Source: Bacteroidota bacterium
Lineage (GTDB): Bacteria > Bacteroidota > Bacteroidia > Flavobacteriales > Flavobacteriaceae
Length of the DNA stretch: 64,000 nucleotides
Direction of reading: 5' to 3'
NCBI GenBank assembly: GCA_023434025.1
Contig: JAEYTL010000043.1
Location: 22,476 to 86,475 of the forward strand
In this document: positions 54,197-63,826 of the stretch, piece by piece
Numbering within the stretch: position 1 is the stretch's first letter
Layout: every line of letters begins with the position of its first letter
Program-made: the position numbers and the translations under genes
The notes under the pieces: generated by a model
Seen by the model: only the letters and a program-made list of their open reading frames with translations
Database searches by the model: none
What the model was told of the DNA's origin: nothing

Positions 54197-55033
54197 TTAA
54201 TTTTTCTTTTTTTCTTCTTTTTTAGGCTCTTTTTTAGGCTCTTTTTTCTTTTCAGGTGGTTTCGGCGTATATGTTGTTACGGTTATTCCTCCAACTTTGT
54301 AAACGGTTCTACTTAGACCCAATTTTTTATAATTTTTTTCCAAAAAGCTTAATGCATCCCTTGGGTCATATTCATCTCCAATCCAATTTTCATTAATAAT
54401 ACTTAACCCATCAGCAGACATTGTACAACAATTATTATTCATTATATCGTAATCATTTGGGAGCTTATATGCCGTTCGATTTTTCCTATCTCCCTTCTTA
54501 TATCGTGTCCCACTTGCTGCTAAATTGTTATAATAAGCCATTATCTTTTTATCTTCCTCAACTGTTGAGTATTCAGCATATCCAATTGATTCTCGAATTG
54601 CTTGTTCAGTTTTAAAATAAGCTGAAGAATTATCCCATATATTTAAAATTCCATCTCCTGTTTGTCCGAATAATCCTCTTACAGCACCATATCTTCCAAA
54701 ATCATAAACATAATCGTATCCTTCTTTACTATTATAAACTCTTGAGGCTACGTGTCCATATGGATGATCTTTCCCATTAAGTTTATATGGTTTACCAATA
54801 ATTAACATTATCGAGTCACCTTGAATTTCAACATATTTTAGCGGATTATTTGCAACATGACTGTAAGGGGATATTGGGGTATATTTTTCAGAGAATCTAT
54901 CCATATTAAAAAACCGTCCAATAGCATAATCATAATTTCTATATTTATAACTATCAACATTAAGCCCTAGTTCGTCTTGACGCTCCTGACCTTGATACTT
55001 ATAATGGTATCCATTCTCCGCAACAGGCTTCAC
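54197..55033 (-). CDS. Orphan RHS core plus papain-like cysteine-peptidase tip
   Basis: A 278-codon frame from a GTG at 55033. It opens with the conserved core (YKYQGQERQDELGLN, YAIGRFFNMDRFSEKY), then a tip with HPYGHVASRV (H94), YDFGRYG, GDGIL and NNNCCTMSADGL (C202/C203). His before Cys with these flanks suggests a permuted papain-like/NlpC-type peptidase or amidase (inference). The tail is Lys/Glu/Pro-rich. Upstream, the core continues out of frame. It is probably a silent donor cassette rather than a separately translated protein. Confidence 0.72.
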   Translation of the reverse strand: MKPVAENGYHYKYQGQERQDELGLNVDSYKYRNYDYAIGRFFNMDRFSEKYTPISPYSHVANNPLKYVEIQGDSIMLIIGKPYKLNGKDHPYGHVASRVYNSKEGYDYVYDFGRYGAVRGLFGQTGDGILNIWDNSSAYFKTEQAIRESIGYAEYSTVEEDKKIMAYYNNLAASGTRYKKGDRKNRTAYKLPNDYDIMNNNCCTMSADGLSIINENWIGDEYDPRDALSFLEKNYKKLGLSRTVYKVGGITVTTYTPKPPEKKKEPKKEPKKEEKKKN

Positions 55034-55165
55034 CTTCTTAATTTCGGGAAGCTCTTCAAAAACAATCCCTTTTTTCCCTGAATTGTAATTCGTATGTTTT
55101 ACCCTAACGGATAGTAATGGTTTTTCTCTAAAACTCTAAGAACTTTGGTATTGGGGTCATAATTT
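54960..55165 (-). repeat. RHS core homology block, orphan copy
   Basis: About 200 bp nearly identical to 57328-57530, including an unbroken 44-bp identity at 54960-55003. It carries a 1-bp deletion near 55100 and a stop (reads YYPLG then stop), so the core upstream of GTG 55033 is untranslatable. This is a ready substrate for homologous recombination with the intact gene. Confidence 0.85.
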
Positions 55166-55195
55166 AATGAGTCCACTTCATTATATAATATATTA

Positions 55196-55990
55196 TTATT
55201 CAACGCAATAAGGAATTTCGAAATAAATTTTTCTAGTAATAAAATCTAAAGTATCAGAATGTCTTACATCTTCCTTTTCTAAGAGAAAACCTCTTAAAAC
55301 GTTAGATCCTTTTTTATCAGAAACCAAACCAAATATTACATCATATTTTGCATTTTCGTATTTAGATTCATTTTTATATTCACGAAAAATATTATTAATC
55401 GTATCCCAAGTTATATTGTTTTCATTTGAGAAGTCTGGTTTAACATCCATTCCTTTTTTAGGCAAGCATACAAATAGCTCTCCTTCAAGCAACCTTTGTT
55501 TAAGTAAAAAATGAGTTCTACTTGGTTGATTATAACGTAGAGTATCTTGAAAATGTAATAAGCGATAAAAATTTCCCCCTAAAATAGTATCCCCTCTTTT
55601 ATTAAGTTTCCAAGTCTGATTCCTGTAAGATTCGTTATTGACATTAAAATATTCAATTATTTCAGATTTATAATTTTCAGGACTATATAGATTCCATTTT
55701 CCTATTCTGAAATTATCTCTCAAAAGTTTCCCCTTTCTCATTATCTTACCACTTTCGAAAAAATCTTTCTGATAATAAACACTGTCGTTCTTCCAGTATT
55801 TTATGGCTTTTATTGCTTCCTTGATATTTTCATAATAATGAATTGAAGAATCTTGTTTTATTCCTTTTTCATAGATATAGACTGTTTTTGGATTTCCATT
55901 TTCATAATATTCAACAATCTTTTCTTTATTATCACAAGATATTAATAGAAAAACAACTAAAAAAAGCATTAAATGTTTAGAGTTTATCAT
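55196..55990 (-). CDS. MORN-like repeat lipoprotein, putative orphan immunity protein
   Basis: A 264-aa lipoprotein: signal peptide with lipobox LLISC (near residue 19), then YwqK/MORN-variant-like repeats (EYYENGNPKTVY, FFESGKIMRKGKL) and a C-terminal domain I do not recognise. It lies between the main immunity gene and the first orphan core fragment, so it may be the immunity gene of a lost toxin tip (inference). AT-rich codon use is unlike the RHS genes upstream. Confidence 0.6.
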   Translation of the reverse strand: MINSKHLMLFLVVFLLISCDNKEKIVEYYENGNPKTVYIYEKGIKQDSSIHYYENIKEAIKAIKYWKNDSVYYQKDFFESGKIMRKGKLLRDNFRIGKWNLYSPENYKSEIIEYFNVNNESYRNQTWKLNKRGDTILGGNFYRLLHFQDTLRYNQPSRTHFLLKQRLLEGELFVCLPKKGMDVKPDFSNENNITWDTINNIFREYKNESKYENAKYDVIFGLVSDKKGSNVLRGFLLEKEDVRHSDTLDFITRKIYFEIPYCVE

Positions 55991-56126
55991 AATTTAAATT
56001 TATTTGTCATACATAAAGGCCTATTTTCCTTTTCATTGGTCCAAGTTATTTGATTAAATCTTTTCTTTCTTGCGGTTTTCCATAAACCCAATAATTTGAC
56101 AAATTGAAATCTTAAGAACATTACCA

Positions 56127-56495
56127 TTAAATATTCAGCAATGATAAATCTTCCCAAACATCGACGTAATTTCCATTCTCGGCAATTAGAACTCTACATC
56201 CTGAAGCTAAACCTAGATAAGGTAATATTAATGGACAGTGTTCCTTTAAATGGGATGCATGCATAGGTTTAAAAAAATCTTCATCTTCATTATAATCTCC
56301 CGACCAAATATACCACCCTGTAGTATCGCCTTGAGCGGGATGGCGTAACGCATGAATTGGCATTGAGATACCCTTTTCTTTTATATCGATAGATACACCT
56401 ACCTTTAAATCCAAATCACAGGGCTCAAATTTAAACCCATATTTATTACAAATTTCTTTTTGAATATCGATTAATTTAGTTTCCTGTTCTTTCAT
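56127..56495 (-). CDS. Immunity protein for the HNH-like RHS tip (Imm33-like)
   Basis: A 122-aa soluble protein overlapping the RHS stop by 20 bp, the usual arrangement of a cognate immunity gene. It has HPAQGDTTGWYIWSGDYNED, FFKPMHASHL, PYLGLASGCRVLI and a DVWED end, which resemble Imm33-like immunity proteins as I remember them; the exact family is not certain. It should bind the toxin tip in the cytoplasm. Confidence 0.72.
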   Translation of the reverse strand: MKEQETKLIDIQKEICNKYGFKFEPCDLDLKVGVSIDIKEKGISMPIHALRHPAQGDTTGWYIWSGDYNEDEDFFKPMHASHLKEHCPLILPYLGLASGCRVLIAENGNYVDVWEDLSLLNI

Positions 56496-59400
56496 TAATT
56501 ATTTTTTTCATGTTTTTAGAATATTTACTCATTTCTGCTCCCTGTTTTGATGAACAAGTAGTACATTGAGGCTGAACTGCCTTAGTTGAATGCATATTAG
56601 TTTTATTGATTGTCCCTGTTGTGTAATGTTCTTTTACTAAAGGAACTTTGTGGTCTGCAACCATAGTCTTACTTTTTCCACCACAATCCACACATGGCTT
56701 TCCTTGTACAGATGCTCTTTGGGCTGTTGTAGTAGCATTTTTGGGCCTTGAATATATTTGATTTGTAACTGGTGCTTCAGACGGTGATTTTTTTATAGTT
56801 GAACTTGCCCTACTAAAACCTGCACCAATAGCTTCACCAGCAATTATAGTACCTGTTATTTCTCCTATAACATTACCACGTGCAAAACCATCACCATTTA
56901 CTAAATTATTACCACCATTAAAGACACCATTTAAAATAGAATCACCAGCACCCGTAGAATTTGTTCCTAAAATATTATCTACACTCTCGGAGAATTGCGA
57001 ACCCACTGCAACCCATATAACTGCATTGCCAATGCCTTTTACTGTATCAACAGGGTTTGAAACTGCGTTAACAATTCCACTCATAACATTTCCAAGCCCT
57101 TCACCAAATCCAGCAACATGCGCTCCTACACTATTAGGATTCTTAACCGCATCTGTCAGTAACCAAGGATGTGGTAATAGTTCTGCTCCTTCAAGTTCTT
57201 TTCCTAAACCTATTTTGTTTTCAGCAAAAGCATAAGTAGAATTATATACAAAATCTTCTGCAAGTGGGTCTATACTTATAAAACGACCAATTGTATAATC
57301 AAAACTTCGCCACTTAAAGCTGTCCCAGTTAAGCCCTAGTTCGTCTTGACGCTCCTGACCTTGATACTTATACTTATATCCATTCTCCGCAACCGGCTTC
57401 ACCTTCTTAATCTCGGGAAGCTCTTCAAAAACAATCCCTTTTTTTCCGGAATTGTAATTCGTATGCTTTAACCCGAACGGATAGTAGTGGTTTTCCTCTA
57501 AAATTTTAAGAACTTTGGTTTCCGGATCCAATGCATAGCTTAACCGGATATTACCCAGATGATCCGTGTAATTATACACATAATCATAGGAAGCATTTTC
57601 GTTTTTATCCAGCGTTTGCTTTACATACCCTTCCGAATGCGGGAAAAACAATAAAACTCTGTTTTCGTACTGAAAGCCGTCTATATAATCTGTTACAACA
57701 ATTTCGGCCTCCGGCTGTGCACCGTACTGAACTGTCTTTCTTAATTTGACCCCATCGGCATTGTAAAGATAGTAAATACTGCTGGAATTAGAAAAATCAA
57801 TCTGTGTGGGCAGGTTCAGGTGGTTATACGTTATGCGGTCAATCGCTTTGTTCTGGTCATACGTAAGATTACCATTCAAATCATACTTATAATCATCTTC
57901 CGTATCATTGGTACCGTCACTGTCATCTTTAAAGCCGTTGGGGTCATTGCTCAGATCACTTACTTTTAACAGTAAATTAGAGTTGTTCCCGTAAAAAAAG
58001 TCCAGTTCATCAATCTGATTGGTATAAGTATTACTGTCAGCATTACCAGTTCTCTCGATCCGGGTTATATTACCGTTTTTATCATATTGCATCGATTCAT
58101 TATATGAATTGGTCTGCTCAACCACCTGCAACGGTTTTTGATAATAGGCTTCCGTTATACGGCTTAAATTATCATAGGCATAACTGTACTTTCGCAACAC
58201 ATTATCAGAGGCCGTTTTCCAGTAAGTCTCCGCAATATTGCCGTTATAGAGCTGTTTTACACTGTTCTGATAGGCAAAGGCTGTGTTAAGGATTTCCTGC
58301 GTATCCGGATCGGTTCGTGTAACCTCATCGTAATTGATTTTGAAGGCAAAGAGGTCATTAAACCCGCCAGTAGAATCATTCAGATCAAAAACATTGTTAA
58401 TTTCCTTTAACCAGCCTCTGATATTGTATTTAAAATCCACCTTTTGCAACCCTACATAGGTGTTTACATCAGGCCCTCCAACATTTTTAACGATCAACCG
58501 GCCTAATTCATCATATTGGTTATGAAAGATCAATTCCTGAGGGTCATTGTTTATGGTCTGTATCTGCGAAATGAGCTGCCCCTGCGGGGAATAATTAAAT
58601 TGATCCAGAACAGTAACTGGTTCCGTGGACTGAAAGCTTGTATGATGGGTGGATTGAAGGGCAACCTGTCCGTTGAACCTTAATTTCATTTCGGTTTCGG
58701 TATATCCGCCGGCATGGTTTGTTTTGTGTGTTTTGATCAGTCTTCCTTTTCTGTCATAGACAAACGTGGACAATTCGCCCTGCGGAATACCGCTATCCTC
58801 CAAAATTCTTGACCAGCTGCCTGTTAAAAGGGATTTTGTATTATCTGACACCGGCTGACCCATCACCTCTGAGGTCAGCACAGCATCTGGAAAATTATAA
58901 TGATCATAGTAATTAATGGTCAGCACATCAAATCCGGAAATCGGAAAGGCTTGTGAAGTGTAGCTAATAGTAACATTATTAATGGTGTTAGCTGTTTGCG
59001 TTTTTACTTCAAAAAGAGGTGCTGTTGTACTGTTTAACACATCCTGTTGTGTGGCTCTCTGCTGGCTGTTTATCCCCTGAGCTTCCATCCATCCGGTGTA
59101 AACCACTCTGCCAAACACATCATATTTGGTTATCAGCCATCCTGTACGATTATCACCAAAGGGAGATAATACCGGTCCTGAGGCAATCGGTCTGTCTATT
59201 TTATTATACAGAATAAACTCCCATTGTTTACCAGGGATTTTCTTTTCCACCAGCCTTTTACGGTAATCATATTTATACTGATAGCATAAATCATCCAGCA
59301 CCTGTGCGGTTATGGTACCATCGGCTTTGGGTGGAATCACATAAATGAGGTTGTCGTACTGGTCATAAACATAGTAGGTGTCCAGCGGCTGTTCATTTAA

Positions 59401-60144
59401 AAAACTTCTTTTTAAAATAACCCGGTCAAGCTTATCAAGATATTCTTCCGTTGTATTGTCCTTTCCGGTAGCTGTGGTATGGTTTTCGTTTTTGATCACA
59501 TCTTTGACCAGTGCTCCTTCCTGATAAAAACCGTCTAATTGCAATGTTGTCTGTTCATGGCAATCCTGACAGGTGTGAACGGCTCTAAACATTTTAACCG
59601 CATCCTGTGCAGTATTTATTTCATAGGCAAATTCTATGGCCTTATCATAATAGGAATACAATCCGGTAACAGCATCCCATACCCCGGGAGCACCTTGCTT
59701 GGTAACTCTCGAAAGCGGGCTGTTGTCAAAAAGCTTTCGACTGAAAGGCTTGTGGGTCGCTTCAAAATGCGGGTTTCCGGTCGTAGCCTCCGTTGGGTTA
59801 TTGTAGAAATAAAAGGTGTCATCTTTAGCTGATACCGCATATTGACTGCTGGCATCCTCTCTTACATACGGCAGGTATTCCATCGCCGCTCTGCCAAAAC
59901 CATCATATTCAATATGTGTTACGATCGATTTGCCCGAGGATGACGCTTGTGGGCTTATTCTCTGGATTGGTCTGCCCAGACCGTCAAAATATATTACCTC
60001 AGTATCTGCCTGGTATATATTCGGACTGCTGTTTATATCTGTAACAGCTTCCTTGTATTGACTGACCCTGGTATAATTATGGTTTTGGCTCTGGGCAAGC
60101 AGGAAAACAGGGCATAAAACAAAAATAAAAAGTATATTTTTCAT
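56476..60144 (-). CDS. Secreted RHS toxin: DUF6443, RHS repeats, core, HNH-like nuclease tip
   Basis: A 1222-aa protein. A signal peptide (ending LLAQS) is followed by a DUF6443-type domain (about 25-160, VIYFDGLGRPIQRI), a long YD-repeat region, and an RHS core at about 855-965 (DHLGNIRLSY, NHYYPFGLKHTNYN, YKYQGQERQDELGLN, IGRFISIDPLAEDF). After a glycine-rich pretoxin region comes a tip from about 1139: C1151-x2-C1154, ADHKVPL (D1164, H1165), Asn residues and C1194-x2-C1197, a treble-clef HNH-like nuclease pattern. Delivery is probably contact-dependent or into the medium. It starts 5 bp after the upstream RHS-related gene. Confidence 0.88.
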   Translation of the reverse strand: MKNILFIFVLCPVFLLAQSQNHNYTRVSQYKEAVTDINSSPNIYQADTEVIYFDGLGRPIQRISPQASSSGKSIVTHIEYDGFGRAAMEYLPYVREDASSQYAVSAKDDTFYFYNNPTEATTGNPHFEATHKPFSRKLFDNSPLSRVTKQGAPGVWDAVTGLYSYYDKAIEFAYEINTAQDAVKMFRAVHTCQDCHEQTTLQLDGFYQEGALVKDVIKNENHTTATGKDNTTEEYLDKLDRVILKRSFLNEQPLDTYYVYDQYDNLIYVIPPKADGTITAQVLDDLCYQYKYDYRKRLVEKKIPGKQWEFILYNKIDRPIASGPVLSPFGDNRTGWLITKYDVFGRVVYTGWMEAQGINSQQRATQQDVLNSTTAPLFEVKTQTANTINNVTISYTSQAFPISGFDVLTINYYDHYNFPDAVLTSEVMGQPVSDNTKSLLTGSWSRILEDSGIPQGELSTFVYDRKGRLIKTHKTNHAGGYTETEMKLRFNGQVALQSTHHTSFQSTEPVTVLDQFNYSPQGQLISQIQTINNDPQELIFHNQYDELGRLIVKNVGGPDVNTYVGLQKVDFKYNIRGWLKEINNVFDLNDSTGGFNDLFAFKINYDEVTRTDPDTQEILNTAFAYQNSVKQLYNGNIAETYWKTASDNVLRKYSYAYDNLSRITEAYYQKPLQVVEQTNSYNESMQYDKNGNITRIERTGNADSNTYTNQIDELDFFYGNNSNLLLKVSDLSNDPNGFKDDSDGTNDTEDDYKYDLNGNLTYDQNKAIDRITYNHLNLPTQIDFSNSSSIYYLYNADGVKLRKTVQYGAQPEAEIVVTDYIDGFQYENRVLLFFPHSEGYVKQTLDKNENASYDYVYNYTDHLGNIRLSYALDPETKVLKILEENHYYPFGLKHTNYNSGKKGIVFEELPEIKKVKPVAENGYKYKYQGQERQDELGLNWDSFKWRSFDYTIGRFISIDPLAEDFVYNSTYAFAENKIGLGKELEGAELLPHPWLLTDAVKNPNSVGAHVAGFGEGLGNVMSGIVNAVSNPVDTVKGIGNAVIWVAVGSQFSESVDNILGTNSTGAGDSILNGVFNGGNNLVNGDGFARGNVIGEITGTIIAGEAIGAGFSRASSTIKKSPSEAPVTNQIYSRPKNATTTAQRASVQGKPCVDCGGKSKTMVADHKVPLVKEHYTTGTINKTNMHSTKAVQPQCTTCSSKQGAEMSKYSKNMKKIINERTGN
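57328..57530 (-). repeat. RHS core homology block, intact copy
   Basis: The part of the intact core that is nearly identical to 54960-55165. Identity is highest just upstream of the variable tip, where tip exchange would need to occur. Confidence 0.85.
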
Positions 60145-60149
60145 AAAAA

Positions 60150-63100
60150 TTAATTTTGAGGTCTGAAATGGTACTCCCGTTTGGTGACCATATTATTGTC
60201 TTTGTCCCGGATGGCTTTTAATTTTCCGTAATCATCATACTCATAGGTGATAACATCGCCTTTGGGGTCGGTCACCGATCTGATACCAATCAGGGGATAA
60301 TAGGTATAAGAGGTAACCATGGCATCGGACAGGGCGGGTGAACTTCTTAATGCATCGATCGCATCGCGTAAATCCTGCTCTGTACCGGTGTCGGATTCAT
60401 TTTTTACCGTATTTACCAATGATGACGGCAACTGGCTGTAATGTATATTTTCGATCCTAACAACCGGATAAAGCCCTTTATACCCCCAGATAACACAAAC
60501 TCTTTTATCATCTTTCAACGACATTTCAATGGTGTTTTTATACTCATCAAACTGGTGAAACAGAACTCTGCTTTCCATTGAACCTGCATCGCTGCTATTT
60601 GTATTCATCACTTGTGATACTAAAAAAGATGTTGTAGAATTAGGAGTAGTGGGAGCCTGCCAATAATTGACCCCTTCCTGATAAATAACCTCTCCATTGA
60701 CTTTTTTAGTGGATCGGATTACCGGGGAAATCATGTTCCTGTTTATCATTCCCTGCGAAAAATAGAACCCGGGATGGTCGTAAACGTACGTATTGCGGAG
60801 CTCAAGCTGATCATTATTGGAATTACTTTGCACTAACGTTGACAGCTGGTTCAGCTGGTCATAGTCAAACTCGGAAGTGCTCAAGAGTTCAATCCCGTTT
60901 TTAAAAACTCTTTCCTCTGTTCTTTTCAGGGTTGACTTACCCGACTTTAGAGGATATACGCCCACTAAATATTTGCTTTTTATCTCATAAACAGAAGACA
61001 TCGGAAATGTCTGGGCATAGGTATCCGTACTGATTGTTTTCATCCCCCACAAACAAGGCTCATACTGGTGGCTGTACGTATTGATCTGTGATCTTTTCAT
61101 CACATCTGTCTGGTCAAAAATTTCCTCTTTTAATAAAAGGCCGTTCTCCGGATAATGGCTGACATTGGGAATGTTTATTTCCGTAAAACTACCCCCTCCT
61201 GTACCGTTAAGTCCTGCTGAAGCCACTATATCGGCATTGTTGATATAGGTAAATGCTATCATGCCGTTAGCCGAATCGTTCGGGTTTGTGCTGATACGCC
61301 TTTTAACAATCTTGTCATATCCTACGTATTTGCCCGAAGCACTGGTGGAAGACTGCACAAAGTTTCCGGAAAACAATTCGTTTTTGTAACCTGTAAAAAT
61401 TTGCAATACTGAACCCAGATAACATCCTGCATTTTGATTAAAGCCAATATTAAGAGAAGAAAGTTGCTGATAAAGCTGATACGTTGGATTTTCACTATAT
61501 TTATTTAAAAAGTCACCTAATTGCTGATTGTAGATAGGTACTTGAGAAATAATGGACGGATCGCAGTTACTTCCTGATGGAGTGTAATATACCGGTTTAG
61601 CGTGATTGGTTCTGGTTCTGTTGAAATAAACCAAGGGTGACATCAATTTTCCGGCCGAATAGTCATAGCTCTCTTCTAAAGCCAAGGTGCTTGCATTGCT
61701 GTAGCTTTTGATGGACTTCACTCTTAATCCCGCCCCATAAGAATCCGACTCCGGTAGCGGATCATATTGTCTGTAGCTCAGCCAAAGGCCTGCCTGACTG
61801 GAATTAACCGTTCCGTTATAAACCCCGCACCCGCCATGTGCAGAAAAAATAACAATTCCCTCCGAGAGATTGTAGGTGAGATTCGTTAAAAGTTTTTCCT
61901 CCGGATCGTCGTGCAGCTTGGTCAGCAGGGTGACTTCTTCTATATACTGATCATATAATGTTGTGTTTGGATTATTTATAATACCCAATGTGGCCATGGC
62001 ATATAAAATTCCATAATTGTTATAATTTGGTGCATTTTTAACTACGTCTATCAGCTCTTTTTTAAATTTTTGCACTTTGATATAGCAACTTGAATACGCT
62101 TCCGGATCCGTACATCCTCTTGTACTCAAAATTCCACCGCCTTTAAAAATGGTGTTCCCGCCTTCAATCATCACCGCTTTCATAGATGAAATCGAGGGGT
62201 TTTGGCCTGTGGTATTAATATGAATCCCCATGGATTGTCCCTGGCTTGCCGGAGGGGCTTTATAATTGCCAAACCGGTTAAGCTCATATTCATAGCGGGT
62301 ATGCCCGCCTGTTGGATAGGTTACTTTTTCTAAAATGGATGCCTTACAATAAGTGAGTACGCTGGCATTATTGTTCTGCTGAAAATCATAATACTTTGTA
62401 TTGTTGCGTTGCACATTAAAACTGTAAATATTCGGAATAAAGGAATCATTGGTATGCATACCATTATAGAATCCCCAATAGTCCGATGCGTAAGAAGTTT
62501 TTAAAGGTAATTGCTGACTGTTGTAGTCAAATAAATACGGATTTGAACCTGTCTCCTGAACAGAGGTTAGTTTTAAACGATGGGTGAGCTCCTGCGGGGT
62601 CTTTTCACTATTGTAACCCTGGTTTAAATAACTGTTCCAGTTATTCCCCGTATCAACCGAAACAAAATAGTCGTATGTAAAATCAAACTGCTTTTTGACA
62701 ACATTTTTATATGTCACTTCAATCTTGTCCAGCTTTTTGGCTTCTTTTAAGTCGATCCGGCCGGAAGTAACAAAATTGATTCTGATGTCATTGTACTCTA
62801 TTGACGACAAATATGAAAACGGCTGTTGTGTGGCCAAATAGGATGTGGTAATCCCCATGAATTCGGGAATATAATTCGATCCGGTCAAAGCCTCATAGCT
62901 TCTGTGGGTCTGACTTATGTTCGGAAAGTTTTTACTGGGTAAAGTGGTATTATACTGAAAGTTGACTAGCTCGCCTTTGTTTGTGACCAACTGCGTTAGT
63001 TTAAATACCCTTCCGCTCTTTTTCCCCACCATATCAACGTTGGTGGGAATGGTTCCCCCCATTGAAGATGTTGATATGCTCCTGTTTATAGTGGTTTCTT

Positions 63101-63809
63101 CTTTTAACAAAAAAACAAACTTGTTACCATCGGGCATCGTTATCATGATCGTGGAAATATTCGGAGAATTATTCTCCGTTCCCGGTACTTCAATTTTAAT
63201 TCTTTTGTCCGTCAGGCAAACAAATTCACTGTTCTGCCAGTTCATCACAAATTTTCCGGAGTAACCAAGGGCATTGAAATAGAAAATATCCGGTTCAGAA
63301 TCCCATACGCCGGCATAATATTCCGTATTAAAATAACAACCCTGGTTCTGTACATTCCAGTTATCATCAAGGCCTAAAAAGAACGTTCCGCACTGGCTCA
63401 TCACGGAGGAACCCGTTAAGCCGGTCTGGATATTGATCAGGCAATTAAAATCAGGCAGTGACCTGCGGCGATATGGTCCGAAATCGTCCAGGCCTACAAC
63501 CGATTGTACGATTTGCATGTCCGTATTTAAATTCCACCCTAATCCAACCCAACTTGCCTCTTCGTTCACCCTAATCCCGTTAGCGTGATAACGCAGAACA
63601 ATCGGTATGTCCAATGCTTTTGTTTTTAAATCATAAACAGGAATTGATATATCGGGAGTTCCGGTATAGGTATCTACCGGAATTTCATCGTATTTCATAA
63701 ACTGAAATGCCGCAGGGTTGGCCGGCATCACGTCGGGCAGCATGGTATTCTGGTTGATTTGACCCAACGTAATTATTGGTATCAGTAAAATAAAAAATAT
63801 CGTTCTCAT
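60150..63809 (-). CDS. RHS-related secreted partner protein
   Basis: A 1219-aa exported protein with a signal peptide (ending TLGQ). The N-terminal region (GTPDISIPVYDLKT, IVLRYHANGIRVNEEASWVGLGW) is a shell-type domain often found encoded immediately before DUF6443-RHS proteins in Bacteroidota. The C-terminus has YD repeats (DPKGDVITYEYDDYGKLKAIRDK). No tip domain is visible. It likely forms part of the same RHS shell as the toxin protein that follows 5 bp later. It starts 17 bp after the T9SS-type gene. Confidence 0.85.
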   Translation of the reverse strand: MRTIFFILLIPIITLGQINQNTMLPDVMPANPAAFQFMKYDEIPVDTYTGTPDISIPVYDLKTKALDIPIVLRYHANGIRVNEEASWVGLGWNLNTDMQIVQSVVGLDDFGPYRRRSLPDFNCLINIQTGLTGSSVMSQCGTFFLGLDDNWNVQNQGCYFNTEYYAGVWDSEPDIFYFNALGYSGKFVMNWQNSEFVCLTDKRIKIEVPGTENNSPNISTIMITMPDGNKFVFLLKEETTINRSISTSSMGGTIPTNVDMVGKKSGRVFKLTQLVTNKGELVNFQYNTTLPSKNFPNISQTHRSYEALTGSNYIPEFMGITTSYLATQQPFSYLSSIEYNDIRINFVTSGRIDLKEAKKLDKIEVTYKNVVKKQFDFTYDYFVSVDTGNNWNSYLNQGYNSEKTPQELTHRLKLTSVQETGSNPYLFDYNSQQLPLKTSYASDYWGFYNGMHTNDSFIPNIYSFNVQRNNTKYYDFQQNNNASVLTYCKASILEKVTYPTGGHTRYEYELNRFGNYKAPPASQGQSMGIHINTTGQNPSISSMKAVMIEGGNTIFKGGGILSTRGCTDPEAYSSCYIKVQKFKKELIDVVKNAPNYNNYGILYAMATLGIINNPNTTLYDQYIEEVTLLTKLHDDPEEKLLTNLTYNLSEGIVIFSAHGGCGVYNGTVNSSQAGLWLSYRQYDPLPESDSYGAGLRVKSIKSYSNASTLALEESYDYSAGKLMSPLVYFNRTRTNHAKPVYYTPSGSNCDPSIISQVPIYNQQLGDFLNKYSENPTYQLYQQLSSLNIGFNQNAGCYLGSVLQIFTGYKNELFSGNFVQSSTSASGKYVGYDKIVKRRISTNPNDSANGMIAFTYINNADIVASAGLNGTGGGSFTEINIPNVSHYPENGLLLKEEIFDQTDVMKRSQINTYSHQYEPCLWGMKTISTDTYAQTFPMSSVYEIKSKYLVGVYPLKSGKSTLKRTEERVFKNGIELLSTSEFDYDQLNQLSTLVQSNSNNDQLELRNTYVYDHPGFYFSQGMINRNMISPVIRSTKKVNGEVIYQEGVNYWQAPTTPNSTTSFLVSQVMNTNSSDAGSMESRVLFHQFDEYKNTIEMSLKDDKRVCVIWGYKGLYPVVRIENIHYSQLPSSLVNTVKNESDTGTEQDLRDAIDALRSSPALSDAMVTSYTYYPLIGIRSVTDPKGDVITYEYDDYGKLKAIRDKDNNMVTKREYHFRPQN

Positions 63810-63826
63810 TATTTTTGTTTTTTCAA

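Noticed and set aside
57531..57749. Plus-strand frames inside the RHS genes (also near 58104, 59019, 59539, 62962)
   Set aside because: Shadow frames of two long, well-supported minus-strand genes with no domains or upstream signals.
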